A stretch of DNA of 64,000 bases from Strongylocentrotus purpuratus (Eukaryota; Echinodermata; Echinoidea; Camarodonta; Strongylocentrotidae), in assembly GCF_000002235.5 (NCBI RefSeq), contig NW_022145615.1:32371594-32435593 (forward strand), in the 5' to 3' direction. Each line of letters starts with the position of its first letter. Position 1 is the first letter of the stretch. The translations under genes were made by a program, and so were the position numbers. Under the pieces are notes generated by a model. It was given only the letters and a program-made list of their open reading frames with translations. It was not told the DNA's origin and made no database searches. Below are positions 39,240-52,500 of this stretch, piece after piece.

Positions 39240-40421
39240 AAAAAATGTAGTGCGCCATTTACGTCGAAAAGGCGCGTAATATAAATTTGTCAACACAGAC
39301 AACATTTCCCGCTGTAGTGTAGGTATTCCAATCTTAAATCCTTTAAAAAATGATATTTTTACTCTTTGTGTTATTTGTTGTGAAAGATTTGTTCGGTCCT
39401 ATGTATTGATGTGAATTCAGTGTATTAAAATGTTGTAGTTTGTTAATGGCTTGGCGCAACTGTGTTTGATAAATTATGACGTGAAGTCTAACAGTTAAAG
39501 AGTGCGCATGCTACACACAGATTTGATCTTGAGTGTTGATTTTGCGGCCTGCACAGATCCTACAGGCACAGGAACGGGCTCGATCGCTCGGCTTTCGGGG
39601 GCCCCTCGCTCTGCATGTGGGCTTTGCTGCTACAGCCATACTCGTAATTTAGTGGCTAGTTCGTGCTAGCCTATCCGATATGCTTCAGACTTTCTGGCAA
39701 GTATTAGACTATACAAATGATACACTGCTGTGAGGGCATTAGTAAGAATTACCCACACAAGGCTTTGGAACGGTCTAAGTTAAGTGACTACAGTACGCCC
39801 TAGCCGAGGTGCTCGAAGGTACTGTAGTAGACCGAAATTTTTGTCTCTTTCGTTCGTTAGCCTCTGATTTGGGTAGGGTCGGCTCCTCTCTTTAGACACA
39901 GAAACCGACCATAGGCGCTCCTGTGCGAACGTTGTGTCCATTTATGGCCACAGAACTTTCCCCAAAATACTCAATTTTACCGGATTCATATCATGCCTAA
40001 CTTAGATCTATCCGATGCATTTATTTATTTTTGAAAATTAGACCTCTAACTTTAGGCTAAACTACATGGGTTCCACTTACCAACTTGAATGTGTTTAATG
40101 GTCCCTTTTTAGGAAATTATGGGTCAAAATCGACATCCATGTTGAAAATCTTGCAGCCGTATTTTGAACTCCCACTGCATGACGTCATCTAGACTAAATT
40201 TCATAGTCTACTCGCAAGGCAAAATGATTATGAAGGAAAAAATGTGATATCGTCATTACAAATTCGTAGCTCATGCACATTTTTCCCATCATTTCTTTCA
40301 TCTCACTACTCATGCTGACCTCTCTTTCTCTCTCTTTTGCTCACTCTCTGGGCTTTGGTTTTCAGCTCTTCACTCTAGCTGGAATCTAGGCCTTGCAGTC
40401 AGAGGCTGTTTCACTGCAGTC
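39240..40421 (+). promoter_or_regulatory. Putative SMC6 promoter and 5' untranslated region
   Basis: The 1.2 kb before the SMC6 start lacks the homopolymer-rich repeats seen on its left. It contains TTTCCCGC at 39305-39312 and TTGGCGCAA at 39451-39459, both resembling E2F sites, which would fit a cell-cycle gene, and a palindromic TGACGTCA (CRE-type) at 40180-40187. A tttcag at about 40360-40366 could be the acceptor of a 5' UTR exon joined to coding exon 1. The transcription start cannot be placed from sequence alone. Confidence 0.4.
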
Positions 40422-40580
40422 ATGCCCAAGCACAAATCAAGCACCAGCAGTCAGAGTGGGGAGCCCAAGTCTAAGAAGGCCCGCACCAAGTCGAGCCGAA
40501 GTGACGATAATGATGAAAGCGAGGAAGAGGAACTAACCAACCAGTCTCAGAGGCCAGACTTTACTGCTCCATTGGAAGAG
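40422..40580 (+). CDS. SMC6: SMC6 coding exon 1
   Basis: Residues 1-53, phase 0 at the end, donor gtatgt. The exon begins at the first ATG of the open frame (context gcagtcATGccc). It encodes a disordered tail rich in Ser and Lys with a basic, NLS-like patch ([11 protein letters not shown]) followed by an acidic run. SMC6 tails vary between species, so the start rests on reading frame rather than conservation. Confidence 0.88.
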
Positions 40581-43500
40581 GTATGTAGAGGTCTTGTGGT
40601 GTAGATCTTGGGGATAAGTCTCCAGGCTGTGAACCACAAGGTATGGGGTTCAAACCTTTATTGGTGATCAAATGAGGACTCAAGTCTTCTTTATTCCTAG
40701 TAACTTGTCTCTTTTTCTTGTACAAAAAAAATCATCTTTCAATTCTTTTGCTCTTTTTATCCTTCCAGAGAGAAGCAGAATATGGAATCATTGAGAAAAT
40801 ATCAGTAAAGAACTTTATATGCCATGGACGACTTGAATGCAACTTTGGTCCAAATGTCAACTTTGTTGTTGGGCGCAATGGGAGTAAGTGACATAATCCT
40901 TTTAGCTTGATAATACATTAAGATGGAGATTTGTCATGGTAATCAAAGTTTTCTGTTAGTCAGATGGTTTGTGGATGTTAGGTCTTGGAGAAATGAAAGA
41001 ATAACAACTGATGAATTAGTGCTCATAAACTCCTGTGAAGTAAGAATTGTACGATTGAAATATGGATAAGGTTTGATATTTATAGATCGCTATTGAAATT
41101 TGATGTTACAATTTAATTGAACTTGCAATTTCTATTTCTGTCTCGGCTAGAATGAAAAAAGTGTAGATGCATACCACTGCATGTTGTATTGCTTCAGTTT
41201 TGTAATAAAATAACTGTATTTTGTCTCAGACCTTTCATGATTTACGATATGACTTTGACATTGATTTCTCACAGGTGGAAAGAGTGCGATTCTGACAGCT
41301 ATTGTAGTGGGCCTGGGTGGAAAAGCCATCGCAACAAGCCGTGGTAACTCTGTTAAAAACTTCATCAAGGCTGGAAAAAAGTAAGAACCCACTTTCGTAT
41401 CAAAATGTTCAAGTTGCATAAGAATTAGACTTAACTGCCATTTGTTGCAAGAGAGGCATTGAAATCTGTACTTCATGTAAAACTGACTGAATGATGTTCT
41501 ACAGACTTGTATCATTCACACATAGCAAAGTAAAAGGTACTGATTTTTTTTGTAGTGCTAGTGTCTAACATTATTATTGTGGACAATAAAACATGAATCT
41601 TGAAAATACAACGAAAAATTGTTTGAATTTCTAACCTCCGAGATAAATTACAAAAAATAATGCTTTGTTGATTTCTTACAGCGTTGCTGAGGTATGCATC
41701 AAGCTGCGTAATCGAGGAACTGATGCCTACAAGCCAGACGTGTATGGACCGTCCATTACAGTGACGAGAAAGATAATGAGAGAGGGCGGTAACAGCTACA
41801 GAATAACGTCAGCTAAGGGTAAAGTGATAAGCAACAAGAAGGATGAGCTGTCTCACATCATGGATCATTTCAACATTCAGGTAAGGCCAAATAACAAAAA
41901 TTAATTGTTTTTTGTCATTGCTCGCCTCCTTTTTAAAAAACTATTTACTATTTTGACCATGCACGCCTTTCTGATTGACCTTTGACATTTGTTCTTGTTA
42001 TTCCCTCAGGTTGATTGACCTTTGAAATCCGTTCTTGTTTGTCCCTCGGGTTTATTGACCTTTGACATCTGTTTTTTGTTTGTCCCTCAGGTCGATTGAC
42101 CTTTGACATCTGTTTTTTTTTTTGTCCTTCAGGTTGATTGACCTTTGACATCTGTTCTTGTTTATCCCTCAGGTTGATAACCCTGTATCTATCATGAACC
42201 AGGAGACCAGTAAGAACTTTCTTCTCAAGCAAAGTGCCAAGGACAAGTATAAGGTTTGACTAGATACTCTTCCAACTATTCCTTTCCTTGTTGATGTTTA
42301 TATGAAGGGTAATACATTCCTTGCCTGACTCTCCCATGTCGCAAACATCATGAATTTCATAATAAGATAAATGAACAGTTTTTTTTGTGTTTCTTTTAAT
42401 GTATTTTTGTCCAAGGAGCAGTTAATGTTTCATCCTGATATTTCAAGAGTTTGACTAACATTATTTGACTAGAGTACAGGGGGTGAATTCAGATCTCGAA
42501 CCCCTTCCCCAGCACCCATTTGCGTTCATCTCATTTGAAAATGCAAAAGAAGAAGAAATTGTTGTTGAGCACCTTCAGCAGCCATGCTGAGGTGACATCC
42601 AAAATACTAATATAACCATGGGCAGAGAACACTTAGGAAATCTTTTTTTTTTAAGTATTCATTAGTATAAGGAAAAAAATATATAATTTAGCCAAGCTCA
42701 GATGTGAGGCATCATTGATTGATCTTACTATATTAATGATTTTTTTTATATTTTTTTTTAAAAACTAAGCTTTGAAATGTTTCTACATCCAAATTGTTTA
42801 CTGATTCAATTTTCTTGTGACATTAATTCAACAGTAGCCCGCAAGAAGGCCATCACTGCTATTGACAGTACATAACACTGACGGCCTTTTTGTGAGCAGC
42901 CGACAAATTACATTGATGTGAACTTATGGCAACTTTTTTCCCCCCCACTGTAGTTTTTCCTGAAGGCAACTCAATTGGATCAAGTCTCCAATGACTATCG
43001 TGAAATTATGCTGAATAAGGGAATTACAGAACAGAAGGTCGATGCACAGAGTACTGTAAGTTTGTCATATTAACTGATTTGTTTTAAATACTTTTATCCA
43101 AGACCTAAGTCAAATTTTTATTTTCACACAATATTTGTGATGTATTTTTTTGTTGACATTTATTTTTGTTTCTTTTTCCAATATTTCAACAATTTTGTTG
43201 TAATGGTTTCACAGGACAATTTTTAACAAATAGTTCCTTGACACTGAAAGTTTGAAAAATGTAATCGTAATCTTTCTCTCTTCACCTCGTCAACAGAAAC
43301 TTCCTGCCCTGGAATATGAGGTATTGGAGATAGAACAGAAGTTCAAGGCGTTGACCTGTCTTCATGATTTGACCAATAAGAGAGAGGAGCTTATCAACCA
43401 ATCGGCTTGGGCACAAGTTGCAGAGTTGGAAAGGGTAAGAGGTCACTTAAATTTGCTTTTTTTTCTTTTCCTTTAAATGTTTATTTCTGTTTGCTATTAG

Positions 43501-46500
43501 TCCTATATGCCTTCACATTGCAACTATTACATAGATTATTTTGTGTCCTGTACCAACTAAATGAGTTTGTGATTGATTGCTGTTTTGCAGTTGACCACTA
43601 CAGTATGTGCAATCCATTGATCATATCTTCTGTTTGGAGCCAGAAGGGATGTTAACTCATATACTTTAACATAGAGATATAAAATAGATTGAGGATATGA
43701 TTTCAGTTAGACAGTTGAAAGTTAAAAGAATATATCGAGAGTTAATTCAAACAAAAATCGAAAATTCTAGAGCGGAGGAATTTTGGCGTAATACTTTGGA
43801 AATTGAATATATACCTGTATGGTCAGATGTTTGGTTATTTAAGTTAAAAAGTATAAAAGACAGCTTACTAATTAATTTCAACTTTAAATTCATGTATAAT
43901 ATTTTAACAATACCATATCATTTGTTTAGATGGAAAGTTAATGCCAATGATAAATGTTATTATTGTAATCAAACAGGTGATTGTATGCACATGCTCTTTT
44001 TTTTAACGAAGTCAGTATGTTTTGGAATGAAGTTGAAAGGAATATAAAGAAATATTTCATGTCTAATTTTAATTTCCAGCCATGTCATCTATTGTTTGGT
44101 ATTGATTTTAATTCAAAGAAGGAAAAAGATGTGGATATTATTTTGAATTATGCACTTTTTACTATTTACAAAAGTTTTGTTGGAAAAGAATTTAAAAAGA
44201 AAACAACTAAAAAGAGACTTCTTCATATTTTTATTTACCTATTAAGTTATCGTTTACAAATAGAAGAAAATATTAGAAAACCATGTATATCCCTCCAGAA
44301 ATGGAGGCAAATGCTAAAAATGTGAATATGTTTATATTATTATGAAGAAGAAAAAAATAAAGAAGACCTGAAATGGTTATGTTACATACAAAAAAAACAA
44401 AAAAAAACATAGAGTTGAATAATGCCCTTCTGGCTCCAAACAGACGATATGATCAGTTGTTACACTTGTGATACTAGCCCAAGAAGTAAGGAAATATAGT
44501 GATCAAATGATTTTTCTCCTGAAGAACTGAAAGCTGAATACACCCACCTGTACCATGTGTTATTTTACAGTTATCATTCCATTTTCACTAAGGCATTTCA
44601 TCTCTGGTCTGAGCTTTTGTTTCTGTTTAAAAGTTTTTGTTTTACTTTCCCTCTGTTATAGGAGAAGGACACCAAAAGGAATGAAGTCCAACGTGAAGAA
44701 AACCGAGAGCCCAAGTTTGTTGAGAAAATTCAACAACAGGAGGTATGTGTTGCAAAGTAAACATGAAGGGTCATGTATGATATAATATGAGGACATTACC
44801 CATGCTCTTGCACTTTTCATCAAAATATAATGAATGCTTTGTGTAAGTAAAATAGAATTAGCAAATATCATTTAGTAAGAGAATGTATTTATCAGGCCTT
44901 AAAGAGATGGTTGAGTTCTGGGAAGAAGTGAAAAATAATTTGTGAGCATTATCATTGCTATTATGCAAGTGTGGAAGAATTTCAGATTATAAAAAATCCC
45001 TGAAAAGCATGGCTCTTCAAATACCTTAATATTCTAAATATGGCATGTAACATCATAAAAAACCAGGACAGATTTTTATGCCACATGTTAGTAGAGTCCC
45101 ATATACATCTTTTGGTGTGCAGTGCTTGTTACTTTACCAAGACTGTGCCAATTTCTTATCATTTTGATGATTCCAGAACCTTGCAGTACACACCAATACT
45201 TATATGCTAGATAATCAACTTTTTCTGATTCCACAACGTTTCTTTCACAATGCTACTGCATAACCAGAACTCAACTTAATATCTTTAAGCCACGGTCTCA
45301 TCCATCCCGCATAGGCTTAGCGAGGGGTCCATATAGAGATTTTGGGGTTGTACAGGTGGCCTGTGCGCACTACACAATTTCAAGCTACCTGACCCCTGCG
45401 TAGCCTTCATTTTCCTATGTGGACAGAAATTTGAGAATTTTTTTGTTGTTGATTCTTGAGTATGACACAATCAGATGCAAAAATTAAAAGAAAATGTAAA
45501 CGCTGTTTTCATTCCTTTGTTCTTGCTTTGCAGGCTAATGTGAAGAAAGCAGAAGAAAAGCACGCCCAGATCCAGAGCCAAGGAGAAGCCTTGAGACAGA
45601 GACTGGAGAATCTATCCCCGCAACATGACACAGCTAAAGAAAATGTACAGAGGCTAAAAAAGACTGTCAAAACTCTCGAGGTATGTTCCAGGATTCATCT
45701 CTATGGAATTAAAAAAAAAAAGGCAATATTGATCATCAGGACAGCATCTCACAAAACAGTCATAAGAACAAGTTCACAGACATCCCAATGAAACGCGTGT
45801 TAAACTTAATGCACACGTTTCAATGGGATGTCGGTGAACTTGTACCTATGACGGTTTCATGAGACGCTGCCATGTTCTTCAATTTTGCAACATTAATATT
45901 ATACCTCTAATGCTACATTATTCTAATAACATGTAATATTTATTTTACAAATGTACTTTATTGACAAATTTTGATTGTAAAACAATTTTTGAACCTCTCA
46001 ACTTGTTTCCAATGTAGGGATTGTGAAGCTTATTTTCCTTCTTAGAATTCCTGACATCATACGCACGCCATATAGTCATGTAACAAAATGGATGCAGTGT
46101 GCATAGAAGTTTTTGCTTGCTTCTCATGCATCTCGCTATTGGTTCTTACCCCAAAATGGGGAATGACTGTCTCAAAAAGATACCCAACAAATGGATGCAT
46201 ACATCCAGAACTCGGGAATTAATCAGGGAATCAAAAAATTTTGGGGGCCATATTGTGACCATATTGCTTAGGGCACATTGCTCCTTGTTCTTTGCACCTT
46301 TAATCGGGCAAATGGTTTCATCCTACCCAGGGACATTGGGTCATTGCATATGTCTTATATCTAGCTCTAACACTTATATTGTTTTTGTGTTCTTTGTGCA
46401 GAGAGAGATCAAACAAATAACCACGCTGATCCATAGTGAAGAATCGGATAAAAATGACATCTTGCAGAGAATTCAGGATGAAAAAGAAAGGTAAGTGACT

Positions 46501-49500
46501 ACAGCTTCACAGGCATATTTTGGTCATTCACTTGTCGTAAAGAACTATGAAGATGACAGGATGTAAATCATGAATTTCTGGTTATTCAGAAGCATCATTT
46601 TGGAGATAGCTTGTACTATGATCGCCACCAGACGATAGTCACAAGGCAAAAGTGAAAAACTGTTTAGCATTGACAACAATTTTTTTTTTGAACTGTCAGA
46701 TACCCTCTATAATATTGCACAACTCAGAAATGGCACACTATATATCCATGTGCTTGGTGTCAGCAAATGTGCAAGGGTTTATAGGGAAAGATGTTAAAGT
46801 GGCATTGGTGAAAGTTTCAGTAGTTTAGAATGAGAGCGTCAAAATTTGTCCAGAAAAAGGTTTTCAATTGAGGGGAGAGGCTCGAGAGAAAGATTTTAGT
46901 TTAATTTAAATTATTCTAAAGAAATTTACATCATTCCCGAGACTTACGCTTCAAGCAGGGATACATATTCAGGCGTTTTGGTCATTCACTTGTCGTAATG
47001 AACTATGAAGATGACAGGATGTAAATCACGAACTTTTGGTAATTCTTGTTGCTACCACAGGGACCAGGCACAGTTTGAAGAGGAGAGGCTTGAGAGAGAA
47101 AGACGAGTCTCTGCTTTGATGGAAGAGAAGAGAGATCTGGAAGCTCAGAAGCAGAATGCTGCCAGGGAGATTGACCAGTTTGCTAATGCCGTCAACAGTG
47201 CTAGAGAGAGAAATTACTCACTGCAGTAAGATATTTGATGAAAACTTGAGCTTAAATTTTAAATCATGCTTGACATGTATTGATATAACTATCTGTATCC
47301 ATATCAATAACTAGGAATAAAATGGTAAAGTTTTCAATGTACAAGAGATTGCATCCTTAAAGGTAATACAAAGTTTTGGTATGGGGTCATGAATTTGGTT
47401 CAAATTAACATATTTGAAGCATATGCGTTCCTACATTATTCATTGATCGTTGTCCCGGTTAAAATCAAGTCTAAAGTTATGAAATTATAAATAATAAACT
47501 ATTTATGTTGTTTTGCTCCCTCTCAAGGTCAAGATATAAATTTAGCTATGAAACAATGTTTCTTGACAAAAATCGACCGATTAGCTATTCCCGTTTGGAA
47601 ATAATATATCACAACTACATATTCTGAGATTTTCATGGTCGTAGCTACCATTGTACGGTCGTAGGCGCTATTTGAAATTTGTCAAAATTTACCGGGAGCA
47701 CCGGTAAATTCTTATATTCAATTTTTCTCGAAAGCAGAAGTGTTTTAGGGGTTAATTTTTGTAGTGCTTATGAAACATCCACAGGGGCATCCAAATATAT
47801 AAAAATTGTAAAGATTCACTATCCACCCAATTTTCAAAATTTCCCAAAACTTTGTATTACCTTTAATCTGCAAATGAAAAAAAAGTAGTTTCTTTAACTT
47901 TCCCCTTGGTAAATAACAATGCATAATAAGAAATACAGGATACAACTTGTAATTCTGGTAAATATGTAGATGGAAATTTGTTCATAAACCTCTGAGCCAT
48001 CACGCCTCTTTGAGTTGGAGGAAGGTGCAGGTGTATCTCGAACATACAGACATCGAACCTGTCACAAGTAAATACTGTGCCATAGACTCAATAATTCATG
48101 ATTAAAACCATCCTGCTAAATTTGTTTCATGAGATAGTAATAAAGTTCTGGCAAATGTCATGATGGTGTTTTCAGATCCAAAGATAGTGAGCTAAATCAA
48201 GCCGTAACTGCTGGGAAGAGAAGACTAGAGAACCTTGAAGGAAGCAGAAAGAATCGGCTGAAGCTGTACGCGGACTACATGCCTAACTTACTGGCAGAGA
48301 TTGATCGATCTACTGCTAAAAATCGGTTCCACGAGAAGCCCCTTGGTCCTGTGGGTAAGAATTTGTTACCGTTTGTTTTAGCAGTGAACTAGGCTTGGGA
48401 GCGAGAGCCGAGTACCCGACTCTAACCGATTCTGAAATCCAGAACCGAGGAGTCGACTCCAATCTCTAGAGAGTCGATTACTCGAGCACGTCGGTTCCGA
48501 GAAAAGGAGACTCGGTTCCAAGATAAGAACCGAGTCTTTGGCGCTGGAGTCGACTCCACAGCACCAAAATTCAAAGAGATACTTTGCAAAAGTGAACAAG
48601 GAACATTGCCCGAACGAACTGGTGTCGATTCCACAGCACAGAGAATGAACAAAATCAGCTCTGTCAAAGCAGAATGCATGCGAGCGATGGGCGCACTAGC
48701 AGCATGCTGTTTTGATACACACATTTGTGTATAGCACTGCTGCATGTTGTCTGTAAAACTGCCCCCCCCCCCTCCCAGCTGAACGTTTGACCTTTGGTAA
48801 ATTGCGCAAGAGTCTTGGAACAATGGCCCCATTTTCTCTCCTCTTGGAGCGTGTGATCAAGGAGTTGATTCATGTTTTCTCTCGTGCGCAAACTGATTTA
48901 TGTGACTTTGTGTTTGCTCTCTCTCTCTCTCTCTCTCTATCCCTAGTCTCCCCTTCCCCTAGACATCAGACGTTTAGTTTTCTTCCTCAAATAAACTAAA
49001 TCACACAACTCACAATTTCCTCCTCCTTTCTCTCCCTTGAATTATCCTTTTATTCTTTTATTCTTCTTAAAAATAAGTTTGACAGGTCTACAATTTACAT
49101 GTACATTCCCCCACCCCCTATATCTTGTTTCCTTCAGTTATTTTGTTTTCCTTGCAAGAATAAATGTGGCAGGTCAACATCTCCCCTTCTCCCTTTCTCT
49201 CCCCCTCTAGCATCCCCTTCTGTTATTATTTTTGTCTCAAGAATAAGTTTTGCAGATCTACATCTCTCTGTCTTGTGTTCTTTTTGGGGTATTTAAACAA
49301 ATAAGAATAATTCAGGCAAGTCAAGTGTCCCCTCTCGCTGTGGCATTAGCGCAATCTCTAAGAGTGGCTGAAAATGCAGACTAGTTATTCTGAAACCAAG
49401 ATCTAGCGCTGTTATCTGTTGTTTTTAGAAAGCACGTGGTTAGTAGTAACCATGGGAATGGAGTGCCACGAGCTGGGGCTGGGGTCATTAAAGTTTTTGG

Positions 49501-52500
49501 GTGGCATTGGGCGGGCGGGCGGCCATGTGAGCATGAGTTATTTACACTTAGCTCTCAGATAAAGGTTGGTCCCTGGGAGGAGAGCCAGCGGACCAGGCAT
49601 GTTTCGGATACATTCCATTTATTTTAGGCAGGGAATCAGAATCTTTAGTTTTACATAATGGATTGTTTACCGTAATATTGGAAATAATTGTTCTGCATTT
49701 CTTACATTTTAGCAGTGTAAGTACGAGTTGATTATTCCATCATTCTATGTTGAAGTTTAGAATTTAAATTAGACCTAACATGTTTTTGTTTGTTTACATT
49801 GTTGCCAAGTTGCCATGAGTTATTAAATAATTAATTACTTTATTAGCAGTGGTCATGTTTTTTTCTCGATTTGATCGAAAGTAGTAAAATAAATCATTTC
49901 ATAACTGTTTATGAAGGTCTGCACTTTGATCTTCTTTATATATTGTTTGCATGTAATTGTAGAGATATCATGAGACGAAACTTATACAAAACATCAATTT
50001 ACACACACAAGTCACACATACATTCATACTTTTGATACTCATTTTCAAAAGTAAAGTTTTCCAAAAAAATATCTCAGAAAATCATCTGTTGCTATCGGTG
50101 CCACTGCTGAGTGGAGCCGACATGCACAGTACATAACATACAGTGTGTAAACACCTCCCTGGTGTGTGTGTGTGGCCTTTACAGCATTGTGGCTTCAATT
50201 ACATGTACTGTATATGGCAGCCAGCGGGAGTCGATTCCACTTGGAACCGAGGCCGAGAGTGGGAACCGGAGTCGGTTCTCATCAACAAGGGAACCGCCCA
50301 AGCCTACAGTGAACTCTCATTTGCACATGCCGCGATGAACCGCAGTGAACCGCAGCAGGGTTTTTTGGGGGAAGGGGGGGGGGGGTGCCAAATGAAAAGC
50401 AGGTGGGGATGCTGCAACAAGGGTCCAACAAATACTTGCTTGTCTGTGTTACAACATACAGTTTACTGAAGAAGAAAAGGAATACATGGGATTGGAGAAT
50501 GATTTACCTCAACTGATTACCTAGATTTCTTTTTATGATGTATATTGAATGTTTAATGATTATGTTATCTGATAAATTGTCAAACAATTGTCCCCCATCC
50601 CCCATGATGTAGAAAACCTCACGTCTGATAATTACCCAATTTAAATTGGTTTCCTGATTTTTCCCTTATTTTCACTATTCTTCCTTATTTTTCGCAATTT
50701 TCTTACTCAAAAGGGGGGAAATGTTGTTAGATGCCATTTTTTCCCCCCGAATCCTATTTTTCTTTACCGTTACTCAAGGGGGGCGTGGTTGAGGAGGGAA
50801 AAAAAAGAAGAGGATTCGGGGGAATTACCCTGGAGTACTTCAATTCATTGACTTGATATGAAAAACGGATATCAGTTTTAGAGTATTTATTACATATTGA
50901 TTCTTTGTGTCAGTAAAAAGAACTTGTTAAAGGTTTTATTCAAAAATCTGTTTGTTTTTTCAGGATCATTCCTTAAGCTGAAGGATGTTCGTTGGGCGCT
51001 TGGTGTGGAATCTTGCTTGAAACGATTGATGTTTTCCTTCTGTTGTCATGACCAGCATGATGCTAGTATTCTCAAAGACATCATGAATAACCTCATCCCA
51101 CAGCATGCTACTCAACCCTCCATCATCACTTCAAAGTTTGAGGTACGCAAGGATAATTTAAAAAACTCACCTTTTCTGTTAATAACATAACTGTACATGG
51201 GAAACACCCTATATAAATACATTATTATTGTTATTATCATCATCATTATAGTTTTTGTTTGTGTCATTGGAACAGAGTCCTGGCATACCTCAGATTTGAA
51301 ATATTCCACAGAGCTGCCAAGTAGTCCGTTTTTAACGTATTAATATGTTTTTGGGGGGTAAAATACGTTTGTACGTTTTGCTGTGCTAAATTACGTTTTT
51401 TGAAAGTTTCAAGTATGGCTGTGCAAACGTGGTTGGCTGTGAGAACGAGCGTATGCATAGTTGTGCTATTGCTTTGTATTGGTGATTCCTGCAGCGCGCA
51501 CGCATCCGCATTGCACACAATACAGGGGATGTACACCACTCAAAGAGGTGCGCATTTCCCCAGTCCATGCATACGGTACAGTACATGCACCGAGTATCGA
51601 GGCAGCAAATCTAATTGCCATATCCATAACACACGCAAATGACATACCAATGCAGTACACACAGTGTCACTCACTAACGTACAAGAAAGTCCATCCTAAA
51701 AGCCTAATTTTGCTGTCAAAAATGCGGAATCAGAGCCATATTTCCAAAGCATGCGAGGGCTTAGCCCAGTTTTAAGAAACAGTTTCGCCAAAAAAGCGCT
51801 AAAAATCAAGAAATCATTACAAGTTTTTCTGATTATCGCAAGCCCTTCGAATGTGATGGTATCTTCAAAAAGTCAAATGAAAAACAAACACCGGACCCTG
51901 CTTGATGCATTGCTTTGTGTACAAAGTTGATTGCAACTCCAAACTTGCCTTGATTCGACCCTCGTATTCATTGACTTAGCGTTTTAATTTCAGATTTTCT
52001 AAAATTCTGTGATGTATTTAATTAATTAAATTTTCTGATAAAATAGGTAAATATATTTAACATATATTGGTAAAAATACAATTTTTTTTTCCTTGAAAAT
52101 ATTTTTTTTATTTAAAAAAAAAAAATTGTTTAAATTGATAGGTCGGCAGCTGTCAATGATTGAACACGTTTTTATTCAAAGAAACATAGTTGCAATAGTA
52201 TTTTACAGGGAAAATAATGAACATTTTTAAAAACGGGCAAAATATGCTTTTTCAAGCTGAATAATATTTTTTTTGAAAGTGACAGGTTGGCAGCTCTGAT
52301 GCCAGGACTCTAGTTGCCAGTTGCTTTGTGTAGAGTTCAAGTGGTCAAGTGGATATATCTCCAGAATTCAAATCTCTTCTGTACCCTTGTAGCATAGTCA
52401 CACTGACAAGACAACACCAGCCCAACAACAGACTAAACAAACAAACAGACAAACAATGACAGTACTCCAAATGACCAACATTTTCTCACTTGTTGGTTTA

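Noticed and set aside
41147..41515. 122-codon minus-strand frame over SMC6 exon 3
   Set aside because: Antisense shadow of a real exon and its flanking introns.
42830..42900. Small inverted repeat (aaggccatcactg / cactgacggcctt) in SMC6 intron 5
   Set aside because: Arms are only about 13 bp with two mismatches and no flanking duplication; too weak to call an element.
43697..44325. An additional host gene within SMC6 intron 7
   Set aside because: The frames encode a LINE ORF2 tail with a frameshift, an A-rich tail and a target duplication.
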